DNA of 64,000 nucleotides from Novakomyces olei (taxonomy: Eukaryota; Ascomycota; Novakomycetes; Novakomycetales; Novakomycetaceae), in contig JADEYG010000007.1 of NCBI GenBank assembly GCA_016906335.1, positions 1,814,001 through 1,878,000 of the forward strand, written 5' to 3'. The notes below the pieces were generated by a model. That model was not told where the DNA came from. It made no database searches and worked only from the letters and a program-made list of their open reading frames with translations. This document shows positions 1-11,827 of the stretch, in pieces. Position numbers and translations under genes: made by a program. Position 1 is the first letter of the stretch, and each line of letters starts with the position of its first letter.

Positions 1-879
1 CTTTTCATTCAATCTCACTGGCACCCCAGATTTCAGGAGACAAAAGTCTAACTAAGCCTCTAGGCTGATAATTGCGCTATTTAGCGCTCGATTCCATATA
101 ATGCTTATAGCTGGCACCTGGCTCTTTGATCCTTGCCCGAAAGAATCGTCTTTCACTTCATTATGCTATTGTTTTTCCATATTTATTTCTTAATATTATT
201 GAAATCATTGGTAATCAAATCTAACTTCAATTTATTACTATATTCTGTATGTTTTGATATCTTAGGATATTTTTGGGCTTTATCAAGCTCCTGCTTGACT
301 CAACTTGGCCTTTCCAGCTGCTGTAGACTTTAACGCGATTTTTTGGACGCGTTACACTATTATTGGCTTAGCTGACGATGTTAAGAGTCTAATTTAATTT
401 TAATTTAGTTTGATAGCTTTATTCTTTGGTTTATTCTAATCAGTTAATTTATTGTGTTATATCATATGATGGGCGGGAAGCATGGAATCTTGCCAGTCCC
501 TTTTTTCCGTAAAACACATGTCGAAAACGAAAATATATATTCAACACAGAATTGCTATCTATGGATTCTGGATATGATATTGACGGATGACCATAATCAT
601 TTTTAATTATCCGAATGCGAATATATCAGTGAAAGAGTGATATTGAAGATATTTTATCATAAAATAATATGAACAATGAAAGTGAAGCGCTTCCAGTTCC
701 AGAAACGTCAATGATGACAATAAAGGGGCCTTTTTCTCATTCAAAAGGTAAAAGAAAAGAAGCGAAAAGAAATTTTGTCGAAAAATTCATTCAACATGAA
801 ATGTTTTTGAAAATTGATCATAAACGACTATTAGAAAATAAAATAATGACGAATGATGTTTTCTCAATGTGAGATTCAT
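1..879. other. Intergenic, no supported gene
   Basis: AT-rich sequence without a recognisable gene. The short open frames here (for example 669-872 on the + strand, 67 codons, Lys/Glu-rich) match no family I know and lack splice-linked neighbours. The right end is the 3' flank of the cell-wall protein gene. Confidence 0.5.
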
Positions 880-2079
880 TTAGCAGCCGCCAACAAGAGT
901 AAAACCGACGGGAGGCGGGTTGTAGTCCTCAAAAAATTTGACATAGCAGTCCTCTGATTGGCAAGTAAGAATGATATTCTTCCGACCGCCAGCGTTGCAG
1001 CTAAACGACGAAGTTTGCGGCCAGCTCGACTCGGTGATGTCAAGACTTCCGTAGCTGCTACCCATTGAAGGTAAGCTTGAGTAGGAGGTAGAGGTGCTGA
1101 TATCCGAGTTTAGATCCTGTACTGAAATGTGGGCGTCTGTCAAAGTATAGTCCGAAGTCTGCAACTGAGACTTGTCCGGGAAATTAGCCTTCAGCACACA
1201 TTGGCCCTGAACATAGCTTGGCACATCAAACTGCAGGACAACACTTTGGCCGCTATTGCCGATGATCTCAGCAATATACTGGGTACCATACTGCTTATCT
1301 GGCTGGCTGCTCGATACTGGAACAATAAGGTTCGGGTACACGGTTTGCTTGCCGTTAGTATCGCAAGTAGAAGCCGGAGGAGCCGGTTGCTGGCTTGTCG
1401 GCGAAGGAGGAGCAGAAGACGGAGGAGCCGAAGACGGAGGAGCCGAAGACGGAGGAGCCGACGAAGGAGCTGCCGAAGAGACCGGAGGCGGCGAGGGATG
1501 AGGGGTAGCCGGAGGGGACTGAGGAGCCTCGCTTGGAGGGCAGCTGGTCACGGTAGTGTAAGCAACTTCACCATGAGTATAGACAACGGTTTGATATTGA
1601 GGTGGAGCCGACGATGGAGCCGGTGATGGAGACGGTGATGGAGACGGTGATGGAGCCGGAGAACTGCCGCCACTGCATCCAGAGATCTTGATCATAAAAG
1701 AAGAGCAAGACGAGTCAATCTTTTGGGTGTAAATGTTATTGTTACCCTGGCCGGTGGGGCAGTACCAGAAATGACTATCTCCGCTGGCTGTAAAGTATCC
1801 ATTCTCGTCGATGCCAAACATATTATCCCACACAGAATTGTACTCGGGGTTGGAGCACTGGAACTGATGATGATCCGTAATGTAACAGGCGCGTCCGTGA
1901 GAGTCTGTGACCTTGCCGTTCTCAATTGTGGCAACTAGATCGTTCGCCAGATTCTGGCCGCTGCGTACTTGGCCATCTTCAATCTGACCAAGGCCGTCAA
2001 AATGGCAATTGGCATCGCGTTTGACGGGATGCGCTAACGCGAGGGATGACAATAGGGCAATAGCGATAGCGGATTTCAT
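880..2079 (-). CDS. Secreted PIR-like / But2-domain cell-wall protein
   Basis: 399-residue secreted protein. I start it at the second in-frame ATG (2079) because it begins a good signal peptide (MKSAIAIALLSSLALA) followed by a Kex2-type KR; an upstream ATG at 2121 would add 14 polar residues. Residues about 24-135 resemble the PIR cell-wall C-terminal domain (CxxF, the HHQFQC block, the FWYCPTGQ block, paired Cys). Residues about 136-240 are a Ser/Pro/Ala linker with tandem PSSAP repeats, encoded by a 15-bp minisatellite near 1400-1470. Residues about 245-399 match the But2 C-terminal domain, including its YPNLIVPVSSS and YGTQY motifs. But2 was named from a fission-yeast ubiquitin-like-pathway binder, but in secreted proteins it looks like a wall domain. 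Intronless. Probable role: a covalently or disulphide-linked wall component. The domain calls rest on motif memory. Confidence 0.75.
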   Translation of the reverse strand: MKSAIAIALLSSLALAHPVKRDANCHFDGLGQIEDGQVRSGQNLANDLVATIENGKVTDSHGRACYITDHHQFQCSNPEYNSVWDNMFGIDENGYFTASGDSHFWYCPTGQGNNNIYTQKIDSSCSSFMIKISGCSGGSSPAPSPSPSPSPSPAPSSAPPQYQTVVYTHGEVAYTTVTSCPPSEAPQSPPATPHPSPPPVSSAAPSSAPPSSAPPSSAPPSSAPPSPTSQQPAPPASTCDTNGKQTVYPNLIVPVSSSQPDKQYGTQYIAEIIGNSGQSVVLQFDVPSYVQGQCVLKANFPDKSQLQTSDYTLTDAHISVQDLNSDISTSTSYSSLPSMGSSYGSLDITESSWPQTSSFSCNAGGRKNIILTCQSEDCYVKFFEDYNPPPVGFTLVGGC

Positions 2080-3989
2080 GTTGATTTGTTGATGTTGACA
2101 AGGGGTCGCGATCAACTTCAAATGATAGTACAGAGGGGTTAGCGACGCCAGTCTACCTTTTTATAGACTGACCGTTGAGTAGAGAAGGATAAAAATAGAA
2201 CCACGCATCAACCGGCGCCCCCGCATATTATGGGATAGCATCACTTCAAAATTTCAATTCCTCACTTGTTTTCTTCCCTTTTTCTTTACTTTATTCTTTC
2301 TCCTCAAATCATATAGACTGATCCATGAGCCGTTGCATCGTAAACAAACAATGCGTAACGTGCATAAAAGGATTCGCTCCTGACGTATGTCTCAATCTCG
2401 TGAATTGAAATAGAAACAGGCACTTTGTGCAAATATTAATTAATATTCACTAATAAAAACCCGATTAAAATTATTAGCAAAATACTAATAATATTATAAG
2501 CCAAACATATGGTAATTTAATCCAAGATCTCCGGCCGAGATCCGATATTATCGGCAGTTATTCCAAAATGTTCTTGGCTCACGCAATGGCATGCAACGGC
2601 CAAAAGTGAGGAATGCGTGTGACCCTACAATTTTCGTAAAGTATCGTGCATTTCTCTATAAACTTGGCTCGCCCATGCGCAGATCCCACGAATTTGGTGA
2701 TGCTGGCATAACACTGGGCCAACAGATTACCTAGAGCTCTGGTCCATTACCTGTTTTCACGATCGTGTAAGGAGAAAGGCTCGTAAACCTTACCCCGCAA
2801 CGTTGCCTCACTTAATGAGCTTTGCCGGAAATTGGTGCTTAATCGGGTTTGGGCGGTTAACCGTCAACTTTTGTGCCGCATTTTGTTGCTATTTTCATCG
2901 CTCGGTGAGTGCGCTACTTAGCTTCTGCTAATAATAAAATTTCATATTTCCAACCTGATTAGGTGTCAAACCTACTATACTTTTTCTAATTAAAATCAAG
3001 CCTAATCTAAATTGAATCAAAGTACAATGATAAAGTAATTTTATAGCCCACAAACATTGTTGCAAATTCTGCAATTACCTCATATACATCCTCTTGTTTT
3101 AAAAATACCAGTTGAACCCTACATACCGATCGGCGGTCTGGAAATGTACGAGCCACATTACTGGAAAGCATATTTTATTTTCCGGCTTAGCAATCTATCG
3201 GACTATTTCATATAAATTAATCGACGTAAATCGATTTAGGCAACTAATATTGCACGCTTAATGGATTGCGTAACTTTATATTAACGAACTGTCCAGAAGC
3301 ATTTAACATACTTTACGAATTTTATGTCGCATATGTTTTTGGTATTACTAATCCTTGATGAAAATTGCTCTGTCAACTATTATTCAGAGGGAGGGCCCTG
3401 AAAATTACTTCGCCACAGCGAAATAGTTACTGAACTTACAAGTCTTTGCCTATACCTTTCTATAATTTTGTATTCTCAAATGACCGCCAAACTATTTACT
3501 CCTGTGTATCATCTCCTATATAATGTTATATTTGAATATTTATCTCGATATGTCTAATTAGTGGAAAATGTCTTGCGCAGTAATTACATGTCGCGAAGCT
3601 ACCGTGCCTCAAACTCCAGCCTCTAAGCCTCAGCTTTGATTATTACTGGTCCAAAAGCCATAAGCGGATGATGATCTTGACAATTTCATTCTTTTCATAT
3701 ACAAGGAGTCCGTTTGACGCTTTATATTCTCTAATATTGACAGATTAAATTTAGCAGTAATTAGTAGATTGGCCATCAAGAACTCAACCTATTAAAACAA
3801 AACTGTGCAAAAATCCTAATTTACATTGTACCGAATTTCTTTTAACCCAAGGCATTGAGGTATTCTAATGAAAAGAATTGTAAACTTGTTAGAAAAAATA
3901 AAAACTCACGCTGTAACTTTCAAATCTAAAAGACAACAACAATCCGAAAATACGAAAAAATCCATACAACAAATCTTTATATCGGAATT
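2080..3989. other. Intergenic (promoter of the cell-wall gene, 3' flank of the PLC gene)
   Basis: About 1.9 kb, AT-rich, with a TATA-like TTTATAG about 75 bp upstream of the cell-wall gene ATG (near 2158-2165). No further gene, tRNA or repeat was recognised on either strand. Confidence 0.5.
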
Positions 3990-5439
3990 CTATATGCCGA
4001 ATGACAAAATAGTCGCGATGACAATAAAAAATGCAAAATAAACAATGCTGTTGTGAGGTAAAATCGCGGCCGCACCATCTTCGTCTGCGTGTGCCGAGCT
4101 ATACGCTGCCAAGTAGATTGCTTGGTCCACCAAAGAGGGCTCTGTGGTATAGATGTTCTCTCCGTTCCCCATTTCGCGGAATTTATACTCGACACCATTT
4201 GCCACAGCTTCCAATCGAAACAAATCACCATTTGCATAATTGTAGTAATCAGCCAAGATAAACGTTGGGTTCCGTGGATGTTGTTCTTGGCAATTGATTA
4301 AGCCCTGTCCGGCCGATCCATATCCACTCAAAGCATTTGTAATGTTTATTTCTCGAATATCGGGTATGCTGACATCAGTGCCATTGATTGTAGCATCCAA
4401 GAAATGATTAGTCAAGTACATTATGCTGTTGTAAAAGCTCGGCGATCTACCAGGTGGCCGATTGTATTCGCAAGTAAAATTTTGTGTCGTTGAGTCAAAG
4501 GGTGTCTCCCAAATGTTTGAAAATTCATCTAAAATAAAAGGTGTATCTCTTATATTGGCACCAGTATCAAGAAACGTAATCGATTGGGTCCCATTTTGTA
4601 AAAATTCGCCAAGCACTGGCCATTCATCAAATTCATAAGACCGCTCTTGAGGAACCCATGACTTTCTGTTCATACCACTGTTATTATATGCGATTTCAAT
4701 TTGGCCTAGCGTTACCCCCGAATTAACCCATAACACCGTTACAACTGGATATTTAAGCGTCTGAACTAATAAAAAATAAAAAATAAAAAATAAAACATAA
4801 AAAAATATAAATACTGAAACAATGAAAAAATAATGAAATAATAAAAAAAGACAGTCGATGCATACACTCATTTGGATTTCGATCTAAAAACTCTCGTAGA
4901 GCTCTCAAATAATCTACAAGCAATCCTCCGTCAAGTAGGCTACATGAAGTGTGACAGAGATGTATGTCCGCACCTACAGGGTGCAGTTGTCCCTGGACCA
5001 GCCTGACGCCGTTATTAAGCTGTGTAGTCAAATTGTACACTTGATTTGCCGATGGGTCATTTACTCCCACAGCGTAAGAGTTATGAGCGCCGATGTATGT
5101 GATATTAGAGTAGTTTCGTGTACAATATTCCGCATAGCCGTTGCAAATCGTCGGAAAAGGTCTACGACTTGTTGAAGTTCGCGAAGCTGTAGAGTTTGAA
5201 TGGCCAGTTGAGACCGAAGGCACGGGTGTCGTAGCTGCTGCGGACGAGGTCACAGAGTTTGACGCTGAGCTTGTAAAACTGCTCGTGCCTGTAGAAGCAG
5301 TTTGCTGCACGGATCCGGAAACATCCGTCGACTGTAATGACGTACTCGGGCTCGCGTCTGAGACGGAAGACTGGCCGTATACCAATCCGACGAGTGCAGC
5401 GCAATTGCACAAGAGAGCCAAAGCTCTTTTGCGCACCAT
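3990..5439 (-). CDS. Secreted PLC-like phosphodiesterase, probably GPI-anchored
   Basis: Two exons: 5439-4866 and 4765-3990, with a 100-nt intron (donor GTATGC, acceptor TTAG). They give 449 residues. The splice restores the conserved stretch NPNE..YPVVTVLWVN, which reads as one unit in the fungal PLC-like (PI-PLC X-type TIM-barrel) family. Other family marks are a signal peptide at the N-terminus, a Ser/Thr-rich stem (about 22-90), the barrel start ITYIGAHNSYAV, and LVQGQLHP..DIHLCHTSC. The hydrophobic C-terminus (IVYFAFFIVIATILSFGI) looks like a GPI-attachment or membrane signal. The second usual catalytic His region reads LCHTSC, so the active site may be kept, but whether the enzyme cleaves phosphoinositides is unknown. 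Many family members are uncharacterised. Confidence 0.8.
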
Positions 5440-6041
5440 TTGGCCCTAGCGGATAATACGATTGGTCTCTCAAAAAAGTATGCGCAAAGATAATTTAAAC
5501 TGTGATATAATCACTATGACATGTTATCTATTACCCAATATTCGGGGATTCTACCGTTACGCGATTACTAGACTAGGTCGAATTCGGCTAAACGCGGCTA
5601 GATTTAACTGCTAAACTGCGGATTCGTCAAAATTTTCCAGGGCTGTTGCGAACTATTGCCCGGATACTATTTTGAATTCACAAGCCAATGCTCTGCTTAT
5701 CGCTGGAATCAATCATTGACGTCGGTTACTTGATTTTGGTTCAAATCGATGTATTCCAATAAGAACGCCAAGGCTCTAAAAATGGCGTGGAACAATGATC
5801 GGCTTATATGGTTAAAAGCAGCAAGTATAATAGCAGAGTATATACTAGCAGAGTAGTATGAATAAACGGTATGAAGAGCATTAAATGTGTAGCACGAGTT
5901 TTAGATTCGACACGCATGATATATATGACAGAATATATATCGAGTTGGGGGAAACGAGTGCGACATAATCGTGTGCCTCCCTAGTTTAGAGGTACTCTCA
6001 TTGGAGTATGCGAGTTTGTCAACGTTCGTTGAATATTGAAC
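5440..6041. other. Divergent intergenic region (PLC gene and F-box gene promoters)
   Basis: About 600 bp between two divergently transcribed genes. Contains TATA-like tracts (near 5920-5940) and no recognised coding sequence. Confidence 0.5.
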
Positions 6042-7484
6042 ATGGACCTCCCACCTTATACGGAAAAGGCCCCACCACACTGGTTGCCGCTAGTCGTTCA
6101 GTACCTTGATCGGCGTGCACTAGTTGCGGCATGTCAAGTAGACAGGTCATGGTACGAGTGCGCGGTATCTGTTCTTTATCGCTGCCCTTCTCGCTATATT
6201 GTCACTGAGAGCGGTGATGAAGCAGCAATTGGTAAATAATTAAATTAAAATAGTCTAAAAATGTTTAGGCGATACTCGACTTGACCTAATTTCTCAGACC
6301 GTTTTACGCGTTTTTTATCAGGGCTACCGCGGACTCGTTTACAAACTTGTGCATTGGTAAACGCTCTCGAAGTGCAGAATATAAGCGCTAGCAATTCTAT
6401 CAATGACGGATGGCTCGCTCTTGTCCTCGAGCGCCTTTCATCACTGGAGTATCTAAATCTAAGTAACAACACTCTAGTAACTGGGCGTGCCATTGAACGA
6501 GCAGCGGCAAACAGTGCGCGCTACGTAAATATACGTATGCTCCGAATAAGCGGACTCGGTGGACTCTCACGTGCACATGTTTACGCTCTCATCAAAGCGT
6601 TTCCGGCGCTCGAGTCTCTCGACGCTACTGGCGCATCAGATATGAGCAATGAACTGCTCTTTCATATTGCTAAAAGATGCAAACCGCCGGCTACTGTGTT
6701 ATTACGTGGGTGTCGCGGTATAAACGATATTGGAGTCTGCAACATGTTGAGGTCATTTACGGCAGATAATGATTTGCAATTCGATTTCAGTCATACACAA
6801 GTCACAAATGCTACGGCAGCGGTGGTTTGTGATCTCTCTCCTGCTGTGCGTAAACGTATTAAACGACTCGGTTTGGCAGGAACAAAAATAGCGGCTGAAT
6901 CATGGCTTTTAGACTCAATGCTGGCATTGACGTCTCTTGATATGGGGGACGGTACAATGGTGACGTCATCCGGACTTGTAGCATTAAGAACAAGGCTCCG
7001 TAATGGCCTTGTCTTTTTGCGACTAGACGCAGCAGTACTATTGACGGGCTTACTCTGTGACGGTCTGCCTCCCCAAGCGCCAGCGCTAAATTTGCTTGTT
7101 ATAAGCACAGTGCCAACAAGGTTGCGGGCTGCTAATGCCTACTTGCTGGCATCCGTGTTGTTTGAAGTACATAGCGAATGGTCGCGACTGTCCACTATCA
7201 TCCTGCAGATGTCTGATATTATCTGTGCTGGTGGTCATGGAGACGATGAGGATCTGGCCCAAGCGCTGTCTACATTTAATGATGATTTAGAAAGCGAACC
7301 TAAAGAATCGAAAAATGAATTAATAGTTGATACGGTGGCGTATTTAAGGAAGGCTAAAAAGAGTCTTCAGCAGGCGGGTGTGCCTTTAGCTCATCGGCAG
7401 ATTCGTGTGCTGTATTCGCTTGGTGATACTAGGGCCGTTGTGCATGATGAGCATGATTGGCTCAATGAATGGAACTATTTGTAA
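6042..7484 (+). CDS. F-box / leucine-rich-repeat protein
   Basis: Two exons, 6042-6231 and 6298-7484, joined over a 66-nt intron (donor GTAAAT, acceptor TTCTCAG), giving 458 residues. I start at ATG 6042 (MDLPPYTEK). The N-terminal segment (about residues 8-50: LPLVVQYLDRRALVAACQVD, then RSWYECAVSVLY) resembles a degenerate F-box: hydrophobic helix, LxxCxxVxRxWY, then LY. It is followed by leucine-rich repeats (LEYLNLSNN, LRISGLGGLS, LESLDATG, VLLRGCRGINDIGV, LTSLDMGDG). The C-terminal about 110 residues are helical and not repeat-like. By family logic it would be the substrate receptor of an SCF ubiquitin ligase. The F-box is weak, so a plain LRR protein is the alternative. Confidence 0.7.
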
Positions 7485-9141
7485 CAAGCAAATTAAGTTT
7501 CAGACGAACAGCTGTCGAGTTGAGATAGCGCGCGTCGATTGAGTGTGAATTGTTTGATTTTCAATGAAATCTATGTATATACAAATTCGGTTAAGTTTAG
7601 CTTGAGTTATTTTTAATTTGGGTAATTAGGACGCACAAATGGTTGATTTGTATTCAAAAAAAATTCCTTAGTGATGTTACTGGTTTGGTGGTCGTTTCGC
7701 GATATGAGTTACAATTTACTCTTTGAACAGCAAGGACTGCGCTAGCAAAAGCATTTTAATTGGCGCGAAGTACATATTCTGACCTTTGTATAAAGCTTGT
7801 TCAAGGTTTCTAAAAATGTTCTAATAGAAAAATTCGCATTTAATATCAGTGGCAGTTCTACAAGGTTCAACGTGGCGGAATTCTCCTACAAGTCTTTGCA
7901 GATGTGATTGCGGGATAGCATCGTTTGACTGCTCTGCGTATTCTTCACTTACAAAACATCTTCTGATTAAACAATAGTTGTTGACTGAATAATGCGGATG
8001 CTCATTTCTCGCGACTTTACGCGTTTACGTGACTGGTTGTATTGCGATTTAGGGTTAATTTTGCCTTTGCGCCTTCACTATACCTAGTTTATGTAACTAA
8101 TTTGTAAACAGCATTTTTACTCGTGCTGTCCACTTAGAAGAAACGCGCGACATTTGATGCCAATGGAGGAGCGAGCCTTGACAAACGATTACGAACCAAA
8201 CATTCCGTTACATTAAGTATCTAGCGTAAGGGCACCCAATGGAGCGATAGAAACGTTTATTAGTAAGCAAAATTTAAGTTGAGTGACCAAACGCCAAGCA
8301 AAGGTGAAGAACTAATTGCGCTGAACATGGGCGCCTCAATAAGGCAAGGCGGGTCACCCGTATTGGGCAGCCCTATAATCTATGAAACAACGCTAGATTA
8401 TTCGAATCATGTGACAATGATGAAAATCAGAAACGCGGTCTACCAGAATTTGAATAACGCTCGAGCGTTGCGCGAATTTTTTATGCGTGATGTAATACTC
8501 TCTATTGCTTACTATCCTTGCATCATGGTTCGCACGACGTAATATCATCATCAAATAGACGTGCCAGCCGCTAAATGAAGCTAGCAGGCCGAAAATACCA
8601 GATATATTTGTGCAAATAGATCAGCGAAATCCCTTCCCTTGATTGAATCAGCGAACGCTTCAGTGCTGTTTTGAGTGTTAAACCCTAACCCTAGCATTTA
8701 GAAATGTTTGGACTTTTAACTTAGAAACGGGGAAAGAAGGTAGGTACATATAATGAAGAGGAGTTTTGCACGCAAAATAATAGCCGATGAATAGATTGTA
8801 TTACTAAATCGATCACGGAAAACAAAGCATGCAAATCCCTGACCTCTATCATCTAATTGCGGCTGGTATAGTGGGAAGGTATCTGAAACGATGTGACGCG
8901 TTGTATCGAGATATTGTTTTTTTATGATCCTTCTTTACCAAAATTGGCACAGTCTACAACGCATCACGGCACGCATCACGGGTCACGATACGATTGCGAA
9001 ATCAGAAAGAACCAAGGCCGTTAGGCAAAATCTTTCCATTTTTGTAGGCTAAAAAGGGTCTACATTTAAACGTGGAGCAGGATACTGAATGAAGAAAGGT
9101 TCTATTATAACAAAGTTTTCAAATGGGCGGCTATTTACAGC
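7485..9141. other. Tail-to-tail intergenic region with telomere-like motifs and an orphan frame
   Basis: 1.66 kb between the 3' ends of the F-box and CSL genes. It holds two telomere-type motifs: TTAGGGTTAA near 8049-8058 and AACCCTAACCCTAG at 8681-8694. A GTGGGAA, the core of the CSL binding site, lies near 8879. One orphan open frame (8327-8542 from its first ATG, 71 codons, MGASIRQGGSPV...) has reasonable amino-acid composition but matches nothing I recognise. Confidence 0.4.
8681..8694. promoter_or_regulatory. Telomere-repeat-like motif (AACCCTAACCCTAG)
   Basis: Two tandem CCCTAA units in an otherwise unrelated context. In fungi such motifs are bound by TTAGGG-binding Myb factors of the Tbf1/Taz1 type. 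No function is evident here because both flanking genes end toward it. Confidence 0.35.
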
Positions 9142-11827
9142 TCATGGTGTTAGGTAAGATCCCGTACGGAAGATATAGCCATGTTTGGCGAGCAAAAGTT
9201 CCCCGTAAACGTGTGGGGGGATAAATACAGAAACAAGAGACTCAGTGGGCTCAATTCCTTCATACTGAAAATACACAGGATCAATAAAAGTGCACAGATG
9301 ATCGTTAATCCATACAGAGGATTCCTTTAGATTCGACCCGCGAATCTCAAGGTTCTGATTTACTCGCTTGAGCTCTGTGATTACTGGAAAGCTGATCGAT
9401 GACGGTGATTGGGTGCCTGGCCCGTAAAATGTTGTATCCGTAAATCCCGTGGCTACGATGTTCCATAAGCTGGATATCTGGATACTTTCTTCCCAGGTAA
9501 TAACTGGTGTTCTTGGACTTTGATGATCCCAGCATCTCTCGCCTAGCATTTCCCCGTTATCTGCTTTGTTTGCCGTGTACATTCCGAATAGATTCGATGA
9601 TTTGTCATGAAATGATGCGTATTCCATCGATGATTTTTCTGCTTTAGGTATTTCTGTCATGCATGTTCTGCGAGGACTCTGCGCTGAGAGGCCGCTGATC
9701 TCATCTTGAACACACGACAGGTACTGCGTGAGCATCATGTCTCTATTCATTGCATCGGATAGTTCTAGGTTTTCATTATTAGATTTTGAGTGGACTTTTG
9801 AAGATGACGCAGAGTTTGGCATTGTTTGAGAAGATGGAATTTCGAATGCAACTTTAGCAAGCGAGTTTACGGGGTCTCTTAGATTTCCCGGGCTCTGACC
9901 TTGAACAAGTAGTCTGGTCTGTACTTTTCGCAAAATGAGTCGCTGGCTTCGCAATTTGGAAAAGCAAGATTCCAATACGACTTCACGATCGTACATCAAA
10001 GCAGGAGTGTGCTCATCCGGAAAATCACAGTTGAGATATTCACACATGTATATTTTGAATGGTTCCCATGTTGTTGTACTATTGCTCAGAATGCCGTATT
10101 CACTTGCAGAGAAGCTTGCGTCGTTTAGGGTCATTTGAGAGATTGCTCTGGCACTTGCCCTGGTATAGAGAAATTTTGTTGTTCCTGCTTGTCCTTTACT
10201 TCGGCTGAAAAGGCATACTGAGTCTCCATGATGCAAACTCATTTCTGAATTTATGAATGATCTTTTTTGTGATGGTTTGCTAATCACTGAAACTGGTGCT
10301 GATGCGAACGGTCCAAATACCTCATTTGTTGTTTCATCCGTTACTTGGATGTGTATAGCAATGTTTTTAATCCTCTCAATGCGGGAGTCAGGAAAGTAGA
10401 GATTTCTAAAATGACCTCTTGCCCAAACTACCCGTTTATTTGCATTATCATCTGAGACACCATGTGGGTCATATTGTTTTTGGCTGTTCTCTTTCACTAT
10501 TGTCTGCCCCTCTGCATCAAATTGCTCTGGTTTACATTCGTAATTTTCGTCCTGTGTTGCGCAAACAGATATTGCAGGCTGCCTTTCGATGCGATGATCT
10601 TCGTTATTGTCATAGCATGCCTCAAACCATGCCGTGCCAGTCAGGTGTATTAATAACGGCGGACAGAGATACCTAAATGATGTCAGCACATACTCTGATT
10701 GAAATCTGCACTGCTAAATACAACAAAATAATGTTCTAATCATTTTTCTTTGACTGTTTATTCCCTTTTTCTCCATCCTTTTCATGTGTTAATTTTCCCC
10801 AGTCTTCTCTTCGTCTGATTCTTTCTGTCTTCTTACTGCGTACTCTTGACGAAATGTATTATTTAATTACCTTCTCTCCACACCATAACTTTTTTGGGCT
10901 ATTAATCCCGAAAATATCTTGATGGATCGGGATTCTATTCTAGCTTTGCTCCTAGGATCCAGCATATTTTGGATGAGAGCCCTAACTGTGTTAATACTCG
11001 CTTGTCACAAATCAGGTAAGGGTAAAGGAGGAACAGTTGTCAAAGGACAAAGATACTAAAGACAAAAAAAGAACAAGAAAAAACTCAAAAACTTACTGTG
11101 TTTGCAATATCCAGCTATTATCTTTGTTTTCAACCGGGTATCGCCTGATACTACTTTGCTGTGGAGAGTTGTTACTGTACGGCAGATACGATGCCTTTTG
11201 CCGGGACACATGGCTTCTATCTCTCAAATTATGTCGGGGCGATAGCGATCTTCTTGAGGTTCTCCAGGGCTCTGTTATAGCGCTGTTTTGACCAAAATCT
11301 CCAGCTTCGATTGAAATTGCATTGCTGTTCATACTTGACTGTTCTCCTTCCCAATTACCGATAAAAGAAGCGTACGAACTCGGCATGGGGACATTGTTTT
11401 CGGCTCTCTGCTGTGATGATGACGATGAAAAATTTGACGTGTCATACAGCCGAGAGTTGCACAAAAGCTCTTCGTAGGACAGGATTGGATTATCATTGGG
11501 CTGGTAAATGCCATGTTCAACCGCATAGATGTCATCATTTGGCTGAGACATCTCGGCTGTTTGCCAGGCGGCAGCTGCCGCTACTCCGCCTCTTGTGCAC
11601 ATGCTCTTCAGCATGGACAAAGAGCTTTGTGATTGCGGGATGCTAGAGCTGCTGTCATCCTGGCTCTGTATGAAAGTGTCAAACGACGCGTTTGCATTTT
11701 CTTCGAGGATCTGTTGAGGGAGCACATTACCGACAATCAGTGAAGGATCGTCAAAGTAAGGCTGCGACAAGTCTTGCTGCGTAATCTCATCACGCGAACT
11801 AGACTCTTCGCCTGAGAATTTGCTCAT
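9142..11827 (-). CDS. CSL-family (RBP-Jkappa/Suppressor of Hairless) DNA-binding transcription factor
   Basis: Three exons: 11827-11097, 10981-10871 and 10672-9142, giving 790 residues. I start at MSKFSGEESS; an upstream in-frame ATG at 11965 is possible. The small middle exon carries IKIFSGLIAQKSYGVERR and joins YLCPPLLIHLTG. Together these match the CSL N-terminal Rel-like block (animal [20 protein letters not shown]). Then come VSVISKPSQKRS, the beta-trefoil start DSVCLFSRSKGQAGTTKFLY (about residue 430), and the post-trefoil LRKV..DPVNSLAKVAFEI. A C-terminal Ig-like (IPT) segment VITELKRVNQNLEIRGSN lies at about residue 705. The N-terminal about 240 residues are Ser/Gln-rich and disordered, as in fungal CSLs. 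Fungal CSLs (Cbf11/Cbf12 in fission yeast) act without Notch. Insertions between trefoil and IPT make it larger than animal CSL. Confidence 0.93.

Noticed and set aside
669-872. 67-codon + strand frame rich in Lys and Glu
   Set aside because: No homology, no splice-linked neighbours and no conserved motif; typical of chance frames in AT-rich DNA.
1129-1626. Arg-rich and Gly/Glu-rich frames opposite the cell-wall protein linker
   Set aside because: They are translations of the Ser/Pro minisatellite on the other strand; the - strand frame has a signal peptide and family domains.
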